A model generated the notes under the pieces. That model had not been told where the DNA came from, made no database searches, and saw only the letters and a program-made list of their open reading frames with translations. From Chitinophagaceae bacterium (GTDB lineage Bacteria; Bacteroidota; Bacteroidia; Chitinophagales; Chitinophagaceae): a stretch of 5,156 bases of DNA. The stretch's first letter is position 1; the number at the start of each line of letters is the position of its first letter. The DNA is taken from NCBI GenBank assembly GCA_947481355.1, contig CANKGM010000177.1, positions 1-5,156 of the forward strand. Direction: 5' to 3'. Position numbers and translations under genes: made by a program. Positions 1 to 5,156 of the stretch are shown here, in pieces.

Positions 1-210
1 ATGCTTCTTATTTGACAAAAAAAAGGATACTGAAGCACTGAAGAGGAAAAAAGCGGTTAGAGATTCAATAATTCCATCTTCGGCTGTAATATTGATCATT
101 TCAGCTTTGGAAAAAATGAAAAAAAGTAACCATGAGAATAAGATTACAAATGTTGAAGAAATCATTTTCCTTTTCTGTAATTTTATTTCTTTTATATAAG
201 ACAAAATCAT
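1..210 (-). CDS. Unidentified membrane protein, 5' end only (runs off left edge)
   Basis: An open frame of 70 codons enters the window edge with no stop. From the chosen ATG (208-210) the protein starts with a basic stretch rich in Lys (residues 7-15, KEIKLQKRK). A hydrophobic helix follows at about residues 17-34, then a short acidic segment containing EDGIIE (about 44-49), then a second hydrophobic helix at about 50-65 ending before SNKK. This fits a multi-pass inner-membrane protein with a cytoplasmic N-terminus and the acidic EDG loop outside. A second in-frame ATG at 163-165 is preceded by AGAAAAGGAAA. That could be a ribosome site but sits very close to the start, so the start is uncertain. 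I preferred the upstream ATG because it supplies positive charges before the first helix. It is divergent from the flippase. I do not recognise a named family and cannot assign a function; a role in the polysaccharide locus is only suggested by position. Confidence 0.6.
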   Translation of the reverse strand, partial: MILSYIKEIKLQKRKMISSTFVILFSWLLFFIFSKAEMINITAEDGIIESLTAFFLFSASVSFFLSNKKH

Positions 211-320
211 TGTGAATGTTTTATATGAATAATAATTAAACTAGAAATAATCCGTTAACCATAATAAATTCTTTCTAAATCGTATAATAGAATAGAATTG
301 GTTTAAATAGCTTTATATAT
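211..320. other. Divergent intergenic region
   Basis: This 110-bp, very AT-rich gap separates the leftward membrane-protein gene from the rightward flippase gene, so promoters for both are expected here. I see no coding potential and no RNA gene. No clear ribosome-binding site precedes either start, and no strong promoter match is visible for the leftward gene. Confidence 0.6.
283..300 (+). promoter_or_regulatory. Possible promoter -10/-7 element for the flippase gene
   Basis: The stretch contains TATAAT (283-288) and TAGAATTG (293-300). The latter is one mismatch from the Bacteroidetes -7 consensus TAnnTTTG. It lies 20-38 bp before the flippase ATG. No convincing -33 TTG or -35 element is present at the expected spacing, and such matches are common by chance in AT-rich DNA, so this is weak. 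Confidence 0.2.
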
Positions 321-1670
321 ATGTTTAAAATTAAATCTACATGGCTAAGTTCGTCATTACTTAGTACAATTCAAAGATTTTCACATACAATATTCAATTT
401 TTTGAATTTCATGATTTTGGCAAGGCACCTAAGCAAAAAAGAAATAGGAATATGGGCTCTGTTCACAATTATAATTACAACATTTGAATTCTCAAAAGGG
501 AGTTTATTAAAAGCTGCTCATATACGACTTGTAACGAGTAGTCATAATGAAGAAGAAAAAAATAAAATTTCTTGGTCGTCGTTAGCAATGAATTCATTGA
601 TGAGCATTTTATTTATGTTGTTTATCATAGTGTTTTCCAATAAAATAAGTAGTTGGTTAAATACTGACAGTGAATTATCAAACCTTTTTTACCTCTATAT
701 TCCTGGATTGATTTCGATGATCTTCTTATCGCATTATGAAGCAGTTCTAATATCGTATTTAAACTTCAAAGGTCTTCTAATTGGTACATTAGCTAGGCTT
801 ATCACCTTCAGTGGCCCAATTTTATTATACTTTCTTCTACACAAAGAACTTTCACTTGAAACACTAATGATATTGAATATAATTAGTATCATAATTGGAA
901 CGTTTACGCTTTTCATCATTTGCTATAAATACTTAACCTTTTCTATTCAAACGAATAAAACCAGCATAAAGAAGATATTAAAATTTGGAACGTTTGTATT
1001 TGGAACTGGAGTTATTTCAAACATCGCCTCCAATATCGATCAGTTATTAACTTCTAATTACCTAAATCCGATATCAGTATCCTATTACAATACGGCAAGC
1101 AGATTAAATGGATTTGTAGAAATACCATCTTATGCAGCAGCAGATGTTTTATTTCCAAAATTCTCTCAATTATCCGCAGAAGAGAATCAAGACAAAATAA
1201 ATAGCATATTCGAAAAGTCAATTGCATTACTATTATCTTTAATGATTCCAATAGCAATATGTCTAATTATATTTTCAAAATTCCTTATCCTTATCATTGC
1301 AGGGGCATCGTTTGAGAGTGCGAATACCATCCTCAAAATTTATATAATCTGCTCAGTTATAGGAATAATTCAGAATCAATCGGCTAATATGCTAACCTCA
1401 ATAGGAAGAGCAAAGACATGCTTCTACACAAACACAACCAGTATTATAATAAAAATCATAATTGCTTATATATTTTTAAGCTACTTCGGATTTTATGGAG
1501 CAGCACTAGCTACAATTGTTATGACCATAATTAATTTCACAATTTGGTATTTTATCATGAAACGTTATACCAATATCAACTTTTTCCATATTATTTCACA
1601 AATCAAATTAATATATCAAGAATTTTATAGTAAGTTATATAAGGTAGCTTTTAAGAAAAGAGTCGACTAA
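321..1670 (+). CDS. Polysaccharide flippase (Wzx-like, MATE/MOP superfamily)
   Basis: This is a complete 449-residue integral membrane protein, close to the usual 420-500 residues of Wzx/RfbX/WzxC-type transporters. Hydrophobic helices recur through the whole length. Family-like landmarks are LARHLSKKEIGIWALF (33-48, the loop after the first helix), NIDQLLTSNYLNPISVSYYN (238-257, the matching loop at the start of the second half), FPKFSQL (278-284), IGRAKTCFY (361-369) and YGAALATI (392-399). The two-half arrangement with repeated L/I-G or L-x-P, Y/W-x motifs is typical. Members move undecaprenyl-linked oligosaccharide units across the inner membrane for O-antigen, capsule or exopolysaccharide assembly; the substrate cannot be predicted from sequence. 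The ATG at 321 is the only plausible start, since an in-frame stop lies at 288-290 and no ATG intervenes. There is no visible Shine-Dalgarno. It faces the glycosidase/GT2 pair and so is transcribed separately from them. The C-terminus (430-449) is basic and probably cytoplasmic. Confidence 0.9.
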   Translation: MFKIKSTWLSSSLLSTIQRFSHTIFNFLNFMILARHLSKKEIGIWALFTIIITTFEFSKGSLLKAAHIRLVTSSHNEEEKNKISWSSLAMNSLMSILFMLFIIVFSNKISSWLNTDSELSNLFYLYIPGLISMIFLSHYEAVLISYLNFKGLLIGTLARLITFSGPILLYFLLHKELSLETLMILNIISIIIGTFTLFIICYKYLTFSIQTNKTSIKKILKFGTFVFGTGVISNIASNIDQLLTSNYLNPISVSYYNTASRLNGFVEIPSYAAADVLFPKFSQLSAEENQDKINSIFEKSIALLLSLMIPIAICLIIFSKFLILIIAGASFESANTILKIYIICSVIGIIQNQSANMLTSIGRAKTCFYTNTTSIIIKIIIAYIFLSYFGFYGAALATIVMTIINFTIWYFIMKRYTNINFFHIISQIKLIYQEFYSKLYKVAFKKRVD

Positions 1671-1868
1671 AGCTGATTTTCATTAAACGAATTTCTTTTT
1701 GACATATAAACGCCAGATCATTTAGGAAAATCAATTCTACGAATTGACGAAGATTATTAATAAAATAAATCCAAGAGGAAAGATAGACCTCAAACATTTT
1801 TTTAGAAAGCGATAAGTAGCTGTTGAGTTAATTTGAGATATAAAAAGAGAAGCTAATAAAATACTAAT
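1671..1868. other. Convergent intergenic region
   Basis: This 198-bp gap lies between the 3' ends of the flippase and glycosidase genes, where terminators for both would be expected. The only clear structure is the short inverted repeat at 1731-1747. A stretch open for about 29 codons on the plus strand (about 1735-1824) starts right after a stop, has no ATG, and its Lys/Asn/Ile composition is what AT-rich noncoding DNA gives, so I do not call a gene. Confidence 0.6.
1731..1747 (-). terminator. Short hairpin, possible terminator of the GT2-glycosidase unit
   Basis: TCAATTC (1731-1737) and GAATTGA (1741-1747) form a perfect 7-bp stem with a 3-nt loop. Read on the minus strand the stem is followed by TTTTCC, which resembles a short U-tail. 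Read on the plus strand it is followed by CGAAG, so it would not serve the flippase gene. Only two of the seven pairs are G-C, and it sits about 120 bp after the glycosidase stop, so its strength as an intrinsic terminator is doubtful. Confidence 0.25.
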
Positions 1869-3914
1869 TTATTTTTTCCGATTCCCTACTCGTACAAAAA
1901 TAGGAGTTTCACTTATTGGAATCGAGACCTTACCTGATATTACCTTAGCTCTAGTGATTCCCATTTTGTCTGAGCCAATTTTAGGTCTGTATATATCTAC
2001 AAACTCTTGACCTTTTATGTCAAGTGTATATTCGCCCGTTTCGCCAGATTCTTCTGGAATGTATAAAACATACATTAATCCAGAAACAGGATGTCGATAT
2101 TCGTCTACCACAGGTGTTTTACTAAGAGATGTAGAAAATTGATATTCTCCAAATGCATTCAACGTTTGAATTATATAATCAGCAGCAGGCCTTCTTGAAT
2201 TATCTTCATTTATCAATCCTGATGTTCCGTATAGTGTTCTTGAGTTTAGAGCATCATCATGAAGCTCATAAAAGAAAACTTTTTGAATTCCATTTCGTGA
2301 GTACATTAATGAAGTGCGTAAAATCCAATCTGCTTGCGTTTCGAGGGTAGTTTTATTTTTAATAGGGATAGCCTTATTTGGACTTCCATCATTTATATCA
2401 TATCCAGCCTCAGTTACCCAAACAGGCATATCATTAGCATACAAGTGGGCCGCTTCTATAAAAGATTTTGCAACAGTTTCACCACCATAATATGGCAAAA
2501 TTTTCTCAGGGGGGACTCCTCGTTTGAGATTAGGATCATTTGTATACAAATGATAATTAATGATGTCCCAACATAAATTAACGGACCCGTCCGGATGATA
2601 TCCTCTAAACTCTTTACACCAATCAATCATTCCTCTGAAATAATCGGTGTTAGCAAGTGCAACTCCAGCCATCACAATTTTTATGTTTTTATCTGCATTT
2701 TTAACGCCTACTCCAGGGCCCATTGTATTTAGATGTCCATCATAAAAAGCCGATAAATTAGCAGCATACTCTCTGGCCGTTTGGTATGCTTTTCTTCCTT
2801 TCCACCATTTATCACGCTCGTTTTCACATTCGATATAGTTAATGAGCCCCATTCCAACTTTGATCTGATTTACATCATCTTTATTCCATCTTGGCACATC
2901 ATTTACACTCAATAATGAACGATCAATTTTTGTGTTACCACCATAACGTGCAGCAAATTGAAAAGCAACTTTTGCTTGATCAATATATGATTTTGGATCT
3001 GACAAATCCATACCATAAGGCAATGGATTATTCTCGCCATTTCGAAGATTTTCAGGATAAGTAGAACGAATCCATGATGGGATGGTCTTTATACATGCGA
3101 GAACTTCAATTCCATTCAATTTACATGCTTCATAAATTGCATCATAGTTCCAACTACCATTTCTTGTTGGATTAAACGTATATTTTCCTTTTTCACTTTC
3201 AAGCTTCTGCCAATCTAAATAATGCCTTACACCACTAAAGTTTTTGATCGCTAAAAAACGTGTTGAGTCTATCAAAGAGGGTTTATTGGGATGCTCAAAA
3301 TCCCATTCAAATGCATTTATACCGAAAGATGATTTCAAAACTGAATTCTTTATTTGCAAAGGCGGCAAATTTTTTGGTTTTGTATAATTACCATAAAATT
3401 CAATTTCAATAGGGAGGATATCGCCAACTTTAATCATTAAATACATGATGTCGTTAACAGGAGTATCTAACTTAAATACAGTTGGCCGCTCAGGGTATGG
3501 GCCTATCCATTTAGTAACATTCCCTCCGCTAAAAGTTGCTATTGGAATTCTATTCCATTTACGGTCTATCGCAAAGACAATCAATGGAACAGAGGAATTA
3601 CCAGCACCTGCTAAAAAACTTATGCTATCAATAGATATAGATTCTCCATCCAATAAAGGATAGTAAGCTTCGTAATATTTTATAACCTTATTGCTTCCCG
3701 TATATATAAATTCATTTTTCTCACCGTCGAATAATTTTTCTAACCCATCTGAAGCATTAGTAAGTTGATACCACCTACTTCCATCAATAGGAATTTTAGT
3801 TTTTGCATTTAAACTTTCTACTGGGGGATGTTGTTGGCAAACTGATGCAAATGAAAAACATATAATGATTACAGAAAATGGAATTATAAAATAATATCGT
3901 GTTCTAGACTTCAT
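1869..3914 (-). CDS. Exported clan GH-A glycoside hydrolase-like protein with N-terminal beta-sandwich
   Basis: This complete 681-residue protein probably cleaves a glycan outside the cytoplasm. Residues 1-26 form an export signal: basic MKSRTR, a hydrophobic core, then FASVC. Cys26 could be a lipidated cysteine, but Val at -1 is not a standard lipobox. Residues about 44-176 look like a beta-rich, discoidin/CBM-like domain. Residues about 195-585 look like a (beta/alpha)8 barrel of clan GH-A, as in GH39/GH5-type enzymes. Its landmarks are FGINAFEWDF (197-206), SGVRHYLDW (227-235), ACIKTIPSW (273-281), IECENERD (361-368), WDIINYHLY (449-457), VWVTEAGYD (498-506) and KVFFYELHD (545-553). By position Glu366 (after Asn365, strand 4) is the likely acid/base and Glu502 (strand 7) the likely nucleophile, so an active enzyme is expected. 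Residues about 600-677 look like a C-terminal beta domain. The gene starts 30 bp after the glycosyltransferase stop on the same strand, suggesting one transcript. No Shine-Dalgarno is visible before the ATG. Family assignment and substrate are uncertain; the comparison to PslG/BcsZ is functional analogy. Confidence 0.85.
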   Translation of the reverse strand: MKSRTRYYFIIPFSVIIICFSFASVCQQHPPVESLNAKTKIPIDGSRWYQLTNASDGLEKLFDGEKNEFIYTGSNKVIKYYEAYYPLLDGESISIDSISFLAGAGNSSVPLIVFAIDRKWNRIPIATFSGGNVTKWIGPYPERPTVFKLDTPVNDIMYLMIKVGDILPIEIEFYGNYTKPKNLPPLQIKNSVLKSSFGINAFEWDFEHPNKPSLIDSTRFLAIKNFSGVRHYLDWQKLESEKGKYTFNPTRNGSWNYDAIYEACKLNGIEVLACIKTIPSWIRSTYPENLRNGENNPLPYGMDLSDPKSYIDQAKVAFQFAARYGGNTKIDRSLLSVNDVPRWNKDDVNQIKVGMGLINYIECENERDKWWKGRKAYQTAREYAANLSAFYDGHLNTMGPGVGVKNADKNIKIVMAGVALANTDYFRGMIDWCKEFRGYHPDGSVNLCWDIINYHLYTNDPNLKRGVPPEKILPYYGGETVAKSFIEAAHLYANDMPVWVTEAGYDINDGSPNKAIPIKNKTTLETQADWILRTSLMYSRNGIQKVFFYELHDDALNSRTLYGTSGLINEDNSRRPAADYIIQTLNAFGEYQFSTSLSKTPVVDEYRHPVSGLMYVLYIPEESGETGEYTLDIKGQEFVDIYRPKIGSDKMGITRAKVISGKVSIPISETPIFVRVGNRKK

Positions 3915-3944
3915 TCAGAATTTAAATTAATACGAGATTCAAAT

Positions 3945-5156
3945 CTAATCATTAAGGATTGGCAACAGCTCACCTTGCTTATGCCCAGACAATTTAATTG
4001 ACTGTTGAGACGTGCCCAATGAAACATCATCAAAAGCATGTTGAGTATGAGAAAATACCTTCAATGAATTATTCATTTTAAAATAAGCTAAAATCATTAA
4101 TAAGAATGCATAAGGCAACTTTAGGATAGCGTGAATCAATTTTTTATCGATGAATTTAGAGGGGATAGCCAACAGGTAGCTAAAAGCACATAATATAAAT
4201 AAATAAAAAAAGATTGATCCGTAATTGAATAGAGGGATAAAATATAAAAAAGACAACAAGAATGAGAACCCGACAATGAGAACACGAGGTAGTATTAATC
4301 TCTGAAATGCTTTATCCAAAAAATCAGCATTCCCATTCAACCAGAATTTCTTTATCCCCTCAGAAAAAATAGCCGTAAAGTTCAAATAGTGGGAAGCAAC
4401 CCATCTTGTTCGTTGCTTTAAAAAAACTGTAGAGTCTTGTACTTTTTCATCATAGACAATGGCATTAGGCTCATAAAGTACTCTCATGCTATTGTTCATA
4501 AAATAAAATTCCAATTCCTTATCTTCTACGGCAGTATGAATTTGTTTCATAGCCTCCTTAAAAACATCCATCCTAATTGCCATAGCCGAACCTGCGAGTG
4601 TACTTGACAACTTAATAGTAGCATGACCTTTTCTAAAAATGTGATTATTAATCTGCTCACTAATTCCATCCAATACTGCAAAATCAGAATCTGCATTTTT
4701 AGCTGTACGATACCCTTGAATTACTTCTTCTTTGCTTTGCAAACGCACATTCAAATGATGAAGAAAATTTTCTCCCATGATATTGTCAATATCTAATACC
4801 ACTGCATAATCAAATGTGTTATCAGGTAAAACTGATAACGCTTTGTTTAAGGCCTTTGCCTTAGTGCTTTCATCAAAAGAAACTGGCAGAACACTAATTG
4901 GCCAAGAAAGTAGTTTTTCAATTGTTTCGGGCTGCAAAGAATCAGCAACTACAAATAACTTGAATTTATCGATTGGATAATTTTGATCAATATTTTTCGC
5001 AATAGAATCAAGGATTACTTCATCATTTTTATATGATGGCACAATCAATACAAATCGATTGAGGATTATTTTTTTTCCAGTTGGCGGTTTTTGTCTTTTA
5101 TAAAACAAACCACATATGGAGAAAAAGCTCACATATAAAACATTAAAGCTCATCCA
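3945..5156 (-). CDS. Membrane-anchored family 2 glycosyltransferase, probably processive; N-terminus likely cut by right edge
   Basis: This is an inner-membrane GT-A enzyme that should transfer sugar from a nucleotide-sugar donor to a growing glycan. Numbering from the first in-window Met (codon 5153-5151), the catalytic domain covers about 32-260. It shows FVLIVPSYKND (34-44), VVADS (68-72, Asp71), TKAKALNKAL (97-106), the DxD motif LDIDN (120-124, Asp121/Asp123), QGYRTAKN (146-153), VED (209-211, likely catalytic-base Asp211) and QRTRW (247-251). The D, DxD, D, Q-R-x-R-W set is that of BcsA/PgaC/NodC-type synthases, which are often processive. Three hydrophobic segments follow at about 289-309, 312-330 and 341-359, then a polar tail (about 362-402). 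The frame stays open to the window end (codon TGG before the Met). Only about 16 mostly hydrophobic residues precede KRQKPP, where relatives carry a whole membrane helix, so the real start is probably outside. It lies 30 bp upstream of the glycosidase gene in the same direction. Donor and product are unknown. Confidence 0.88.
   Translation of the reverse strand, partial: WMSFNVLYVSFFSICGLFYKRQKPPTGKKIILNRFVLIVPSYKNDEVILDSIAKNIDQNYPIDKFKLFVVADSLQPETIEKLLSWPISVLPVSFDESTKAKALNKALSVLPDNTFDYAVVLDIDNIMGENFLHHLNVRLQSKEEVIQGYRTAKNADSDFAVLDGISEQINNHIFRKGHATIKLSSTLAGSAMAIRMDVFKEAMKQIHTAVEDKELEFYFMNNSMRVLYEPNAIVYDEKVQDSTVFLKQRTRWVASHYLNFTAIFSEGIKKFWLNGNADFLDKAFQRLILPRVLIVGFSFLLSFLYFIPLFNYGSIFFYLFILCAFSYLLAIPSKFIDKKLIHAILKLPYAFLLMILAYFKMNNSLKVFSHTQHAFDDVSLGTSQQSIKLSGHKQGELLPILND

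Noticed and set aside
242..277. TAGAAA and TTTCTA arms in the divergent gap as a possible operator
   Set aside because: The arms are only 6 bp of low-complexity AT sequence with a 24-bp spacer, easily expected by chance.
734..1257. Two minus-strand open frames (734-919 and 1054-1257) within the flippase gene
   Set aside because: They lie antisense inside a clear transporter gene, have no family-like motifs, and their hydrophobic content mirrors the membrane-protein codons on the other strand.
1660..1667. AGTCGACT palindrome at the end of the flippase gene as a terminator
   Set aside because: It has no loop, lies inside the coding sequence, and no T-run follows it directly.
1735..1824. About 29 open codons on the plus strand in the convergent gap, possibly a gene remnant
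   Set aside because: It has no ATG, begins right after a stop, is Lys/Asn/Ile-rich as expected from AT-rich noncoding DNA, and resembles no family I know.
2153..2576. Two overlapping plus-strand open frames inside the glycosidase gene
   Set aside because: They are antisense to a gene with recognisable catalytic motifs, overlap each other and show no protein-like features.
3445..3663. Plus-strand 72-codon open frame opposite the glycosidase N-terminal domain
   Set aside because: It is antisense to the coding strand, with no supporting start signal or recognisable motif.

Overview
The window is AT-rich DNA (roughly one third G+C by eye) that looks like part of an exopolysaccharide or surface-polysaccharide locus from a Bacteroidota bacterium. 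The lineage is an inference. It rests on the low G+C, the Lys/Asn/Ile-rich proteins, the lack of clear Shine-Dalgarno sequences before the genes, and the resemblance of the proteins to polysaccharide genes of that phylum.

Layout, left to right. Bases 1-210 (minus strand) hold the 5' end of an unidentified membrane-protein gene that runs off the left edge. A 110-bp divergent gap (211-320) should carry its promoter and that of the next gene. Bases 321-1670 (plus strand) encode a complete Wzx/MATE-type polysaccharide flippase. A 198-bp convergent gap (1671-1868) holds only a short AT-rich hairpin. Then come two minus-strand genes read in the order 5153->3945 and 3914->1869: a membrane-anchored family 2 glycosyltransferase with processive-type motifs, whose true N-terminus probably lies beyond the right edge, and 30 bp downstream an exported two-domain glycoside hydrolase-like protein with a clan GH-A catalytic barrel.

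Working model (inference): the GT2 enzyme polymerises or extends a glycan at the inner membrane. The glycosidase acts on that glycan outside the cytoplasm, in the way BcsZ accompanies BcsA in cellulose systems and PslG accompanies the Psl machinery. The flippase moves lipid-linked repeat units across the inner membrane. The GT2-glycosidase pair is the most interesting element. The glycan, the exact glycosidase family and the role of the left-edge membrane protein cannot be read from this window. I saw no RNA genes, CRISPR arrays, insertion sequences or phage genes.
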